From Azolla caroliniana (lineage: Eukaryota > Polypodiophyta), in the NCBI GenBank assembly GCA_043228905.1, contig JBHGNT010000022.1, forward strand, positions 3,782,001-3,846,000: a stretch of DNA of 64,000 nt. The letters are read 5' to 3'. Positions 21,901 to 32,110 of this stretch are shown here, piece by piece. Numbering within the stretch: the stretch's first letter is position 1; each line of letters opens with the position of its first letter. The position numbers and the translations under genes are program-made. Under the pieces are notes generated by a model, which saw only the letters and a program-made list of their open reading frames with translations, was not told where the DNA came from and did no database searches.

Positions 21901-21915
21901 GTGCAATGTTTTAAA
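18895..21915 (+). pseudogene. Chromovirus Y pol: RT, RNase H, integrase, chromodomain
   Basis: RT runs from VAPISIPPYRLG through the FVIIFLDDFLVYSRT active site (about 19738-19776) to SFLGFVGFLRKSL. RNase H has FEVETDASDYAIGVV. Integrase has CHQCQ, the acidic residues in SMDFIVSFP and VSDRDPKF, and the DGQTKHVN block, where the usual catalytic Glu is Lys. After HVNRLKELLG a chromodomain-like tail follows (PERILDVKTRKL, then FKIKWMDKLIKDATWE, about 21749-21850), which places Y among chromoviruses. Stops at 19461, 19692, about 20103, 20771, 21200, about 21725 and 21798, and a frameshift near 20110-20150, disable it. Several stops stand where the family has CAA, CGA or TGG. Confidence 0.9.
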
Positions 21916-21926
21916 GAGGGGGAGTA

Positions 21927-22506
21927 TGTTACGAGCATGGCCATATAATATGTTGAGAGACAAGCTCAACATTCGTGTGTAATACGATCCGTAACCCAGT
22001 GCGTAGACTGGGTGCGTAAATCGGTACACATAACATGGCCGTACCGGTGTGAAAACCGCGAGGCCGTTGGGAAGATATTCCTCGTAAAGACTAATTTTGG
22101 GGAGGATTACCACGGGATATTATGTGAAGAATAGCGTAAAGAAGGGGAGGATTACTTTTAATCCTTGAGATTGAGACAACCCATTAGGCCAAGTGTGAAC
22201 TGGCCTGGGGGCCTTGGGTATCGCTATAAATAAGAGGCCTAGCTACCCTCATTTCATCATCTTTTGACTACGTTGAGACTCTGTTTCATGGTGGTTCAAC
22301 TCTTGTAGCGAGCACGCCAACACCAGGTACGACTCGACACCACGATGGTGGTATGGGACATCGATCGAGGCTCGAGTCCGTCTCGATCCCTTCGCTCGGG
22401 GGTGGTCGGGTGGATCGGCACCCTTCTTTCTCTCTCTCCTTTCTATCTATCTATCTATCATTCTTTTCTCCTTATCATACGCTTACATTAGATCATATCT
22501 CTAATA
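21927..22506 (+). repeat. 3' LTR of chromovirus Y
   Basis: It starts TGTTACGAGC after AGAGGGGGAGTA and ends CTCTAATA. From AAAGAAGGGGAGG onward it matches the 5' LTR closely. Its first part contains a foreign insert at 21951-about 22110. Confidence 0.9.
21951..22110 (+). repeat. Truncated copia LTR inside Y's 3' LTR
   Basis: It opens TGTTGAGAGACAAGCTCAACAT, the LTR start of the C1/C2/solo copia family in element sense. It continues with ACCGCGAGGCCGTTGG and AAGATATTCC, which match the C2 LTR read on the minus strand (near 31250). The match fades near 22110, so this is a partial insertion or a recombination product. It has no counterpart in Y's 5' LTR. Confidence 0.75.
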
Positions 22507-22866
22507 ATTTGGATCTCGGATGAGGGAGATATGATGATTAGAATATCGTTGTGTCATAGCTAAGAATAGGAGATGGAAAACTTCTAAAAAAAGCGTAAAA
22601 AAGAAAGCAAGGGAAAGTTATCTAGTAGAGGAGACCTTCATATAAACCAAGAAGAGTAAGCTAGTGGTGGGGGAGGCTATTTCATGTGGTGTTTTCTTGC
22701 CCGTTTATGTAGTGTGGTTTAGTTGTTATCAATATAGCTTTGTATATTTGGATTTATATATCTTTTTTCTCTCTTCCTTCTATCATGATCATTCATTATC
22801 AATAGATCTTTGTAGTTTTAGATTTATAAATCTTCTTTATCTTTTCTTTCTATCATCATCCTTTCA
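22507..22866 (+). repeat. 5' LTR of gypsy X, right half
   Basis: It continues the LTR from GGATCTCGGATGAGGG to ATCATCCTTTCA and matches 37280-37624. The next bases (TTTTGGCACTCTAGGG) are a decayed primer site. Confidence 0.88.
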
Positions 22867-22948
22867 TTTTGGCACTCTAGGGATGGTCGATCTTTTCCGC
22901 ATCTTGGGAAGATTGATTCTGTCGTACTATTACGTGGATATGACATTT

Positions 22949-23013
22949 TGTTAAAGATTGCTTGCGGAAGCGTTAGAAAGAACAATACACAAAGAGAGAG
23001 AGAGAGTAAGCGG

Positions 23014-23046
<33 letters not shown>

Positions 23047-23384
23047 CAGGACACACTATTTTCCAAAGTTATATGAATACTCTGTGTTCTGTATCTACAA
23101 CGCGCTCATCAGCGCTATTTATACAAGTCCACACGAGACTGTTAGAAGTACGGTGTACTTCAATGCTCACACGTGCATCTGACACTAACTACGAGACTAT
23201 AACTGCCTAGTAGTTTAACCTATACTAGGCCTCCGGTTATGGATTGGATCCGGCATACCGGCTCCCCAGCTCACCGGTCCTTACTGCTTACCGGCTCGAT
23301 TGCTCACCGGTATACCGATTCATCTCGCTTACCGGCTCAGGCTTATTCAGCCGATCTGGCTCCGGTTGAGCTTGCCGCTCAACA
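22949..23384 (-). repeat. 3' LTR of copia C1
   Basis: In plus sense it runs TGTTAAAGATTGC to CCGCTCAACA, and contains a (GA)n run at about 22991-23046. Confidence 0.93.
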
Positions 23385-24185
23385 CTCCCCCTCAAGCTCA
23401 ACCTGAGGTAGGGTCGTAGTGTCAACCTCTATGGCAGCCGGTTCTTCCAACCGACTTCTCCTGGCGTCGCTTCGCCTTGCTCGCGCTCCTTGTCCGGTAC
23501 GGTCCCGTTTGCCGCGACCCCTTTGGTTCTGCGCGCCTCGACCTTCAGCATGTCTACTCAATAGGCCCATCTCAGCTCCTTCGTTGCTATGACTCCGGCG
23601 CTTGCCGATCCGTCGGTTCCTCCGCGATGGCATCGACTTCCGCTGTGTCCATGTCTCCTTGACCGCTCGTTGATCCGACTTATCCGGATCCGTCTGTTGA
23701 TCCGAATCGGTTGTCTCCGACTCATTCCAGCTCTTATCCGAATCAGTATCCTCCAATTCGATTTTCGGCTTCAGGCCTCTCACCACATCAGACCACGTCC
23801 GGGTCTTCGCCTTCTCCGTGCTTCCCTTGGCTTCTTTAGCCGGTTCACCGAAGTCGAATTCTTCATTCGACTCCGCATCATGGCCATTACGATCATGATG
23901 ACCTCCGCATAGCATGCACTTCTCTTCCTGAGTGTACACTTCTTCTTCACAGCCGCTCACTCCGACCTGTTCAGATGTGCCGACTTCCTTCGTCGACTCG
24001 GCTTCATTTTTCTTCTTATCTCCACCTCTACCGGTTCTTCTCTTACCTACAGGTTCAATAGTTTTTTTGCCTTTGCCCGTTTCGATAGTGGCTTTAGGTT
24101 CAACAGTTTTTTTGCCTTTGCGTCTCCCCCTCAAGTGCGGCATGTCGAGATGCTGAACACCAAGCATTTCGGTAAAGTGTTGCAA
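23379..24185 (-). CDS. C-terminal extension of copia C1 polyprotein (charged, Arg-rich)
   Basis: After RNase H (ending DKLQHFTEMLGVQHLD) the frame runs on for about 250 residues. A Lys-rich part with GKGKKTIEP repeats comes first, then a CMLCGGHHDRNGH segment that could bind zinc. An Asp/Ser-rich part follows, then an Arg/Gly-rich tail (RGRGKRDRTGQGARARRS). It ends in PQVELEGEC, whose last codons overlap the purine tract and LTR start. C2 carries a related, shorter tail with the same last residues, so the extension belongs to the family. Most copia polyproteins stop soon after RNase H. Nucleic-acid binding is likely from composition; function is unknown. Confidence 0.7.
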   Translation of the reverse strand: MQHFTEMLGVQHLDMPHLRGRRKGKKTVEPKATIETGKGKKTIEPVGKRRTGRGGDKKKNEAESTKEVGTSEQVGVSGCEEEVYTQEEKCMLCGGHHDRNGHDAESNEEFDFGEPAKEAKGSTEKAKTRTWSDVVRGLKPKIELEDTDSDKSWNESETTDSDQQTDPDKSDQRAVKETWTQRKSMPSRRNRRIGKRRSHSNEGAEMGLLSRHAEGRGAQNQRGRGKRDRTGQGARARRSDARRSRLEEPAAIEVDTTTLPQVELEGEC

Positions 24186-26880
24186 CTTGTCCGACCCGAG
24201 CGGCTTGGTGAAGATGTCGGCAACTTGCCGATCCGTGTGAACATACCGTAGTTCAACCTAACCGCTCAAGACCCGCTCACGCACAAAGTGGTAATGCACT
24301 TCTATGTGCTTTGTGCGAGCACGGAACACAGGGTTCTTGGCGAGTTGCATGCTGCTGAGATTATCGCAGTAGATCAGGATCGGGGTCGGTACCTCGATCC
24401 GCAGGTCTTGCAGTAGTCGCCGAAGCCAAATGGCTTCGTAGGTGGCAATAGTCGCGCCCCGGTATTCAGCCTCAATGCTCGATAGAGCCACTGTTGGCTG
24501 CTTTTTGCTGCTCCACGCAACAGCCGCGCTCCCAAGAGAAAACATAAAGCAGGAAGTTGAGCGACGATCCGTTGCATCGCCAGCCCAATCGGCATCCGTG
24601 TAGCTGACAAGCTCTTCGGTTATACCTTGCCGGTATAAGAGCCCCCGGTCCTTACTGTCGCTTACATACCTCAGTATTCATTGCACGCACTGAAGGTGCT
24701 CCACGGTCGGCTTCTGCATGAATTGGCTTACCACTCCGACCGGATAGCTAATGTCGGGTCGGGTGATGGTCAAGTAGATCAAGCTTCCGACTATTTGTCG
24801 GAACCTTTTCTCATCGCAGGTTGGTCCGGAGTTGGGACGGATCTTCTGATTCCGGTCCAGGGGTGTGGAGACAGGTCGGCATTCCGTCATGCCGAACTTG
24901 TACAGTATATTCAACACATATAACTGTACCATCGGCATTGTACTTTACCTTGTACACCCACTTGCATCAGATCGGTTTACAGTGACAAGGAGGGTCAACT
25001 AGGTCCCAAGTTCCGTTGGCATCCATTGCCCGCATTTCTTCCTCCATAGCGGCACGCCAATTTGCGTCCTTTGCCGCTTCTGCGTAGCTCTCCGGCTCAC
25101 GCACTTCCGCAACCTTGGTCATGTATGCATAATGATGCACCATGTACTCGTTATACCCGTACCGTTTAACGGGATCCTTCTGGCAGGTGGACCGGCGTAA
25201 CTCACCGTTACCCGGTATGAGACCCTTCTTGGCCAGTTCGGTCTTCATTCCCGAAGATCTGCCTATGTCCTTGCCGAAGTCAAATATGCACCGATCCGAC
25301 TCATCATTGCCGATCTCGAATTCCGGCATCTTCTGCTTCCCTTTCTCTTTGCGTGTGAACCGTCTCCTCGGTTCCTTGCGCGGGGAGAGCACGACAGAGT
25401 CTCCACTACTCGCCGTCTCATCATCCGACTGGTTGGACTGATCCAATCTCTCATTCGGTCCGCTTAACCGGAACGATTCCGGACTCTCATCTTGAGTCCC
25501 GGCTTCATATTTCTCTACCTAGGCCGGTTCAAGCTCACTGGCCCCATCCTCCGACATCGGGTCGGGATCGGAAGTCGGAGTTGGTAAGGAATACCACGAT
25601 GTCGATTCATCAAACTCGACATCTCGGCTGACTCGGACCTGCTTCGTCCGGGGGTTCTAACACTTATACCCCTTTTGCTCTTGAGCATAGCCGACTAGGA
25701 TGCATTTTTCCGATTTTGCATCCAGCTTTCTCCGCTTCTCATCCGGCACATGTACATAGGCTATGCTACCGAATATCCGTAGGTGTCTCAAATTCGGCTT
25801 ACCCCTGAAATATAGTTCGTGAGCTGACACCTTGTCCCCGATCCGGTTCTGGATGTAAACGGCCGTTTGGACCGCCTCCGCCCAGTAGAACTTGGGCATG
25901 CTCTTTTCCTCCAGCATTGCCCTAGCCGTATCAATCAGCGACCAATTCTTCCTTTTGGCCACACCATTCTGTTGTGGTGTGTATCTACAGCTGAATTCTC
26001 GCCGAATTCCTTTTTCTTCCAGATAGTTGTTGAATTGGCCGGAAAAGTACTCTTTTCCGCCATCCGACCGTAGGCATTTGATCTTCCTCTCCGATTCCCG
26101 TTCCACCATCTTCTGGAGGCTCCGGAAACACTCGAAGACTTCGCTCTTCCGCTCAATGAGGTAGATCCACGTATGCCGCGTGTAGTCATCGATGAAGGAG
26201 ACGAAATATCGACTCCCACCAATGCTAACATTTTGTGCCGGTCCCCACACATCCGAATGGATAAGATCGAGCTTGTTATGGCTTCGATTTCTTTCGGTGG
26301 GGAATGGAAGCTAGTGTTGCTTCCCGAGTTGGCAGGCTTCACAAATCTAGGCTCTCCGGCCGCTAAACTTCGGCAAACCGAAAACGACTTGTTCCGTTTG
26401 TAGGTCTTGAAGCCTCCGGTAGTTGACGTGGCCGATTCGCTTGTGCCACAGGTCGATATCCGACTCGACCTTCTGGCCTTTGGCGAATAGTGCGGTGCCG
26501 ACGTCATTGGTGTTGAGGATAAACATCCTCCCCTCTCTGTGCCCTTGCGCAATAACTTCGCCCTCATCCTCAATGAAGCACCTGAGGTGCGTAAACCGCA
26601 CCTACATCCCCTGGTCGACGATCTGTCCAACTGACACCAGGTTCTTCGTGATCGTCAGAACATGTAATACATTCATCAGCTTCCCCCTGTGTCCGACGTG
26701 GCTAAAAGGGACTTCTCCGACATGCATGATCGGGTGGGAAGTGTCGTCTCCGGTTTCGACAACTCCCGGTTGATCCGGCTTCTCCAAAAAGCAGAACCAC
26801 TCCTCGTGGCTCGTCATGTGATTCGATGCGCCGGAGTCAAGCTACCACAATTCCTCCGATTTGGAAGTGGTCTTCTTCAT
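24186..26880 (-). pseudogene. Copia C1 pol: protease, integrase, RT (core deleted), RNase H
   Basis: Reading right to left: protease LDSGASNHMTSHEEWF; GAG-pre-integrase HKRIGHVNYRRLQDLQ; integrase with SFIDDYTRHTWIYL, LRSDGGKEYFSGQFN and a decayed QQNGVA.R motif; PKFYWAEAVQTAVYIQNR; and RT entry [20 protein letters not shown]. Immediately after YKVKYNADGT (about 24930) the sequence jumps to a late RT block (YVLNILYKFGM, STPLDRNQ), so the YVDD palm is missing. RNase H is readable (EAEYRGATIA, IYCDNLSSMQLAKNPVF, RTKHIEVHYHFVRE). Scattered stops occur (e.g. TAG near 24258 and 24969). Confidence 0.88.
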
Positions 26881-27331
26881 TGAGTTTGCCTTGTGCTTCC
26901 TCTACGATGACGTTAATAGAGGCAAGTGAGTCACATATCCCTTTGATCCAGGCTGTGTAATCTGCCACCGACATGTTCTTTTGTCGAACATTGCTCAACT
27001 CTTGTCTGAGTTGCAGCTTCCGGGCAGTGGTGCTTGCGGCGAAGACCTTTTTCAAGTTTCCCCAAGCATCCTTCAGTGTCTTGGCGTCACGGATATGGCT
27101 GAGCAGCTGGTCGCCGACACTGGACGCGAAGCAGTACATCACCCTATTTGCCTCCTGTTCCCACACTGGGAAGTCCTTGTGTGTCGTCTCCGGTGCTGAG
27201 TCGTTCACTCCATCAACATAACTCCAATAGCCATGCCCAAGCAGGTACTGGTGCATCTTGTGTGACCAAGATGCGTAGTTGGTTCTGTCAAGCTTCTCCA
27301 CTGGGAGCGATGTAGCCATACCTCTGTCCAT
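26837..27331 (-). pseudogene. Copia C1 gag, 3' truncated
   Basis: It starts at ATG 27331 (MDRGMATSLPVEKL). It has the typical copia gag blocks NYASWSHKMHQYLLGHGYW, AWGNLKKVFAAS, LRQELSNVRQKNMSVADY and ICDSLASINV. After VEEAQGKLNEED it fuses directly to the stretch just before the protease, so the CCHC nucleocapsid domain is deleted. Compare C2, which keeps a (damaged) knuckle. Confidence 0.85.
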
Positions 27332-27426
27332 TTCTCCTTTTGTGTCTGTTTTCCGATTTGTTAGGGTTTCCTTCACAAGCGTAGATGTCTGCAGCTGAGG
27401 TTCTAAACCCACACGCTCTGATACCA

Positions 27427-27487
27427 TGTTAAAGATTGCTTGCGGAAGCGTTAGAAAGAACAATACACAAAGAGAGACAGAGAGAGT

Positions 27488-27523
<36 letters not shown>

Positions 27524-27860
27524 AGGACACACTATTTTCCAAAGTTATATGAATACTCTGTGTTCTGTATCTACAACGCGCTCATCAGCGCTATTTATAC
27601 AAGTCCACACGAGACTGTTAGAAGTACGGTGTACTTCAATGCTCACACGTGCATCTGACACTAACTACGAGACTATAACTGCCTAGTAGTTTAACCTATA
27701 CTAGGCCTCCGGTTATGGATTGGATCCGGCATACCGGCTCCCCAGCTCACCGGTCCTTACTGCTTACCGGCTCGGTTGCTCACTGGCATACCGATTCATC
27801 TCGCTTACCGGCTCAGGCTTATTCAACCGATCCGGCTCCGGTTGAGCTTGCCGCTCAACA
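27427..27860 (-). repeat. 5' LTR of copia C1
   Basis: In plus sense it runs TGTTAAAGATTGC to CCGCTCAACA; the GA run is at about 27495-27521. It is followed inward by the initiator-Met primer site. Confidence 0.93.
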
Positions 27861-28225
27861 CTTTTCAATTTGCCTTTGCAGGTGATGGTGTTCAGGATGC
27901 GGAAGCTTTTTTGGCATCCTTCGAGCATCATGCGGTTTCAATTGGGAAGGTGAATGACATAGAGAAACTTCCCTTGTTGGTGGCAACTTTCTACTCAAGG
28001 GCTCGGGAATGGTATGAATCCCTATCTCCCAACCAACAATCCAACTACCAATTGCTCATTCAACAATTTCGAAGCAAGTACATCCGATGTCGTAATGCTA
28101 TGGAGGTGCGAGAGGAACTTTTCACGTTGCGTATATCAACATTGATGGAGTATTCGGAGTACGAAAGGGTGTTCAAAGAGCTTTTGGTCAACATGGATCC
28201 ACCTACGAGGAGGCGTAGAGGATGA
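27861..28225 (+). pseudogene. Gypsy X gag, first copy (5' end cut by C1)
   Basis: It encodes a retrotransposon gag domain: DAEAFLASFEHHA, LPLLVATFYSRAREWYESL, YQLLIQQFRSKYIRC and a SEYERVFKELL helix. The reading frame joins X leader sequence to the left of C1 (22948). It ends at RRRRG, where the second copy of the X LTR end begins. Confidence 0.85.
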
Positions 28226-28240
28226 GTGGTTCAAGATGGA

Positions 28241-28800
28241 TTGATTCAAGGTGGTGGTGAAGAGTCTCTTTCTTGTGGTGATTTCTTTCCAATTCCTGTA
28301 GTGTTGTTTGAATTCTTATCAATAGATATTTGTAGTTGTATATTCTTTCTCTCTTCCTTCTTTCATGATCAATAGATCTTTGTAGTTTTAGATTTATATA
28401 TCTTCTTTATCTTTTCCTTCTATCATCACTCTTTCATTTTAGCACTCCAAGGAGGATCGATCTTTTCCACATCTTGGGAAGATTGATTGTGTCATTGTAT
28501 TATGTGGATGGTGATGGTGTTCATGATGCGGGAGCTTTTTTGGCATCCTTTGAGTGTCACGCGGTTTCAATCGGGAAGGTGAATGACATAGAGAAACTTC
28601 CCTTGTTGGTATGAGTCCCTATCTCCCAACCAACAAGGCAACTACCAACTGCTCATTCAACAATTTCGAAGCAGGTTCATCCGACATCGTAATGTGATGG
28701 ACGTGCGAGAGGAACTCTTCCCGTTGCGTATGTCAACATCGATGGAGTATTCTGAGTACAAGAGGGTGTTCAAAGAGCTTTGATCAACATGGATTCGTCT
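28241..28800 (+). repeat. Duplicated X segment: LTR end, primer site and gag start
   Basis: 28257-28441 repeats the end of the X LTR (TATCAATAGATATTTGTAG, then ATCACTCTTTCA) and is followed by a decayed primer site (TTTTAGCACTCC). Then gag starts again (GATGGTGTTCATGATGCGGG, about 28512) with frame changes. The LTR end, leader and gag start are therefore present twice in tandem (22660-22948 plus 27861-28225, and 28241-28800). Confidence 0.75.
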
Positions 28801-29330
28801 ACAAGGAGGCGTAGAGGACGAGTGGTTCAAGATAGATCGCTTCAAGGCAGGCTTGAATCCTTACTTTGCAATGGAGGCAAATTTGAAGGAACCAACCAAT
28901 TTTCAAACTCTTCTACAAGTGTGTCAAGTCTATGATAGACAACTAAAAGTGATGCGAATGGGAGCTGATACAACGGTGGTGATAGCTGGTGCGAATGTGT
29001 TGCCGACTCTAAACGCTCCACATCTATCCTCTATTGTACATGGAGGCTAGGTTTTTCCAAACATCTTTAATTCTAATATAACTAACCAAGCTAGTATACT
29101 AATAATGCGAGACGTAGATAATCTAATATCTGATGGAACTTTCCCCGAGAAACTAAATAGACACCTTGATGAGGTAATGAATCAATTCCGCCAAATGCAA
29201 GCAAGTTTCAACACCAACCAAGTTTGAGAGGTGCCACAAGAAAAACGAGTCCTCATTTGTTATTCTTGTGGTGTTGAAGGTCATATTGCTACACGGTGTC
29301 CTTCGAGACGACAAGGAGGTTTAGGATGAG
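28800..29330 (+). pseudogene. Gypsy X gag, C-terminal part with CCHC knuckle
   Basis: NPYFAMEANLKEPTNFQTL and LLQVCQVYDRQLK are gag C-terminal blocks. At about 29257-29297 the frame reads CYSCGVEGHIATRC, a canonical CX2CX4HX4C zinc knuckle. Stops (e.g. TAG near 29048) separate the pieces. Confidence 0.85.
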
Positions 29331-29779
29331 GTATCTATCAAGTTCAAGGAGGTTCAAATTCCCCGAACAACCATGCAAACAACAATAATCAAGATTCTAT
29401 GGATGGAGGACCATTGCTAATGGCTCAAGTTCCAACAATACCTCCCAATGTAAATCTTCTTCATTTTATGTATGATACTGACAATGCTTGTGATGTTATT
29501 CCAATCAAGAGAACTTGAGCAACCCATAAGGGCAAAGAGGTGGAAGGTGAGTCAAGTAACCCTCAAATAAAGAAAAAAGCTAAGGAGTGTATGGAGTCTG
29601 AGATGGAGAATCCTTCAAAAAGACGTCGTTCAAGGAGAAAGATCAATATGTAGGACATGCCTATGGGGAAAAGAGTGGAGCCTTTCGACCTGAAGCAAGA
29701 GTTGATTACTAATGGACCCTAGATCAATTGGCTGCAACTTATTCAACTCTCTCCAAAGATACAGAAGGAATGGGGACAA

Positions 29780-30150
29780 CTAGTGAGTATACGTCAAAGT
29801 ACCAAAGCAGTGCACTATGCGGGGGTTGTACAAGTAAAGGAACAAAAGGATATTCGAGCCATTATTTCGGTAACCATGAAAGTTCTTCTAATTCAGGATG
29901 CCTTAGTAAATAGTGGTATTAGAATTCCTCCTTCATCCAATGTCATAGTGAGTAAGATTGGAAATCCTATATGTCAAAAGTCCTCCAACAAGGTTGATAT
30001 GTTTGACAAGGGTTTGGTTCCTTGTTTGGGAGCTATAGAGGATAAGGTTATTGATTTTTTTGGCATATCCATTTCCATGGATTTACATGTAATACTCATT
30101 AAAGGTTCATCTTATTCCTTAATATTAAGAATTACATGTAATACATGATT
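29780..30150 (+). pseudogene. Gypsy X protease remnant
   Basis: The frame holds KVLLIQDALVNSGIRIPPSS, a decayed retropepsin block (the family has D-x-G-S after VLLID), and SMDLHVILIKGSSYSLILR, matching the later protease strand. The catalytic Asp-Ser-Gly is not intact. Confidence 0.7.
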
Positions 30151-30285
30151 GGAGTATCATGAACTTATCACCATCAAAGGAGTTTAACATCTTCTACAAC
30201 TTGTATCGACAACAACTAATCAAATATATAACGCAGAATGAATCATCTATCGACAAATGCAAGCAAGAAGAGGAAAACATAACAA

Positions 30286-30957
30286 TTGATGGATCTCGTG
30301 GATAGAGAAAACAAATTGTTTCACGTGGTGTCTAAAGATAAAGGAGAAGTCATTGAAGAAGGGAAAAAGACGATGATTTCAAATTATATCCAAGGAGAAG
30401 AGCATCTAAGGTTTATTTCTCTTCTTTCTAAGTTTCCAAAGTTATTCATAAATGTCTATTCACATATAAGAGTAGATGATGACATCAAACACCACATCAA
30501 GTTGAAGGAGAGTGTACCAATTGCCCAAATGCTTCACCAATTTGAGGTTGTGCAAAAAGAAGATCATAAAGCATTGTTACAAGAGAGTTTCATTTATAAT
30601 ATGGAGGATTTGAAGTGTGTGCCACCTATTGTTGTGGTTCCAAAGAAGAATGAGATCGATTTCAAACCCTTGATTGATTCAACTAAACGAGATCAATTTT
30701 TGCTTCCTTTTCGATATGAGATTATAGATGAAATAGTCATTTATAAAAAACAAGGTAGTGTGGAGAATGTGGTATGCCAAGAAGGAATTTATATGGATGA
30801 ATCAAAGATCGAAGAAATTCAAAAGGTGACAACTCCAACAAGTTTCAAAGTTTTGAAGGTTTTTGTGCAAAAGGTTCACTCTCTTAAAAGGTTTATTTAT
30901 ATGTTGACATGCTTACTTCTATCAAGAGTTATGTATCGCATGGCCCTACTCGTGTTT
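30286..30957 (+). pseudogene. Gypsy X RT with the palm deleted
   Basis: It has an RT start (HHIKLKESVPIAQMLHQFE, PPIVVVPKKN) and jumps from FLLPFRYEIIDEI straight to thumb sequence (CQEGIYMDESKIEEIQK, then FVQKVHSLKRFIY). The strand with the catalytic DD is missing, so the protein could not polymerise. It ends at the C2 insertion (TSD GGAGA). Confidence 0.82.
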
Positions 30958-30962
30958 GGAGA

Positions 30963-31415
30963 TGAAAAAGATTATGTGCGAAAGAAATAGAAAACCGAAC
31001 ACAGAAAATAGGCAGGTTTAGTGGAGAGCTTGAATATACATAGTACGCGGGAGAGACAGAGAGAGAGAGAGAGAGAACACACAGAAACTCAATTCAAAAT
31101 AATACTCAATCTGTACGTACAATGTGCTCAATGAGCACTTTTATACAAGTCCATACAAACTGACAGAAGTACTGACACGTACTTCAATGCTTATAACTGA
31201 GCTCTACGCTAACTCCCAAAATATATTCCTACGCGGAATATCTTTCCAACGGCCTCGCGGTTTACGCACAACTACGGCTTCTCGCTACGCACCGGTTGCC
31301 GTACCAGTTTATGCACCCGTTTTACGCACCGGTCCAGCCTAACCGATTGGCCCCAACAGATCCGGTTCTCGGCTTGCACAGCCGATCCGGCCAATGTTGA
31401 GCTTGTATCTCAACA
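30963..31415 (-). repeat. 3' LTR of copia C2
   Basis: In plus sense it runs TGAAAAAGATTATGTGCG to TGTATCTCAACA. A GA-rich run lies near 31051-31076. Confidence 0.93.
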
Positions 31416-32110
31416 CTCCCCCTCAAGCTCAACTTGAGGTTCCATCTGCTCTTCCGGATCTGCACTCCGGTTCCTTCTGGCTTCACGCCTCGCTTGCGCT
31501 CCTCGACCTGTTCGATTCCGCGCGCCTCGACCCCTCCGGTCGGCTTGTTTGCTCACACGGCCCTTCTCAGCTTCCTTGTTGTTGTAGTGTTGGTGCCTCT
31601 TATGATGCCTTCTCTTCCGCTTAGCCCTTGGTTGATTTAGCATATCCGAATCAAACATCTGAACCGACTCAGCTTCCTCCGATCGGTTTTCGCTCTCGTC
31701 CGAGTTTACTGTCTCCAACTCATCTTCGGTCTTCTCGCCCTTGATGGCTTCGTCTCACCCACGCTTGGTTGGCTTCGGCTCTTTCTTTCAACTGCTCCCC
31801 TTATGTCTGCCTTCAAGCTCTTCCGCGGATCTGCCCTCGGCTTCTTCAGCCGATCCGAGATCGAATTCGTCATCCGACTCAGCGTCACGGTCTTTTCCGC
31901 TCTTTTCCCGCTCCCTTCCGTGGTCATCATGGACGTCTCTCCCCCTCAAGCTCGGCACGTCGAGGTGACGCAACCCAAGCGCACCCGAGAATTGCCGCAA
32001 ATTGTCTAGACCAAGAGGCTTGGTGAAGATGTCGGCGTTCTGCCGATCCATCAGAACATACTGAAGTTCGACTTCACCGGAGAGGACACGCTCACGGACG
32101 AAATGGTAGT
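31416..32110 (-). pseudogene. C-terminal extension of copia C2 polyprotein
   Basis: After RNase H (LRQFSGALGLRHLD) an Asp/Glu-rich stretch (DRDAESDDEFDLGSAEEAEG) is followed, after stops, by a basic tail (RAKRKRRHHKRHQHY, RGRGARNRTGRGAQARREARRNR). It ends in PQVELEGEC. It is homologous in layout and last residues to the longer tail of C1. Stops near 31755 and 31788 break it. Confidence 0.65.

Larger units (their letters stand above)
5006..22506 (+). mobile_element. Ty3/gypsy chromovirus Y, plus strand, hosting Z
   Basis: Y begins with TGTTA (5006-5010). Z is inserted right there, and Y continues at 15318. Its own target site is AGTTG (5001-5005) on the left and ATTTG (22507-22511) on the right, one mismatch. 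It has an iMet-like primer site just after the 5' LTR (about 15779-15790, TGGTTTCAGAGC), a long leader, gag, protease, RT, RNase H, integrase and a chromodomain-like C-terminus. A purine tract (AGAGGGGGAG) precedes the 3' LTR at 21927. The LTRs end in TAATA rather than TAACA. Confidence 0.88.
22949..27860 (-). mobile_element. Ty1/copia element C1, minus strand, young but internally deleted
   Basis: LTRs are 22949-23384 and 27427-27860. They differ by few substitutions plus changes in a GA run. The flanks are CATTT and CTTTT, a near-perfect 5-bp TSD. Primer site TGGTATCAGAG (27416-27426, minus) pairs with initiator tRNA-Met, and a purine tract precedes the 3' LTR (23385-23393). The interior lacks the nucleocapsid region and the RT core, so it could move only with help from another copy. 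It lies inside X's leader/gag region. Confidence 0.9.
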
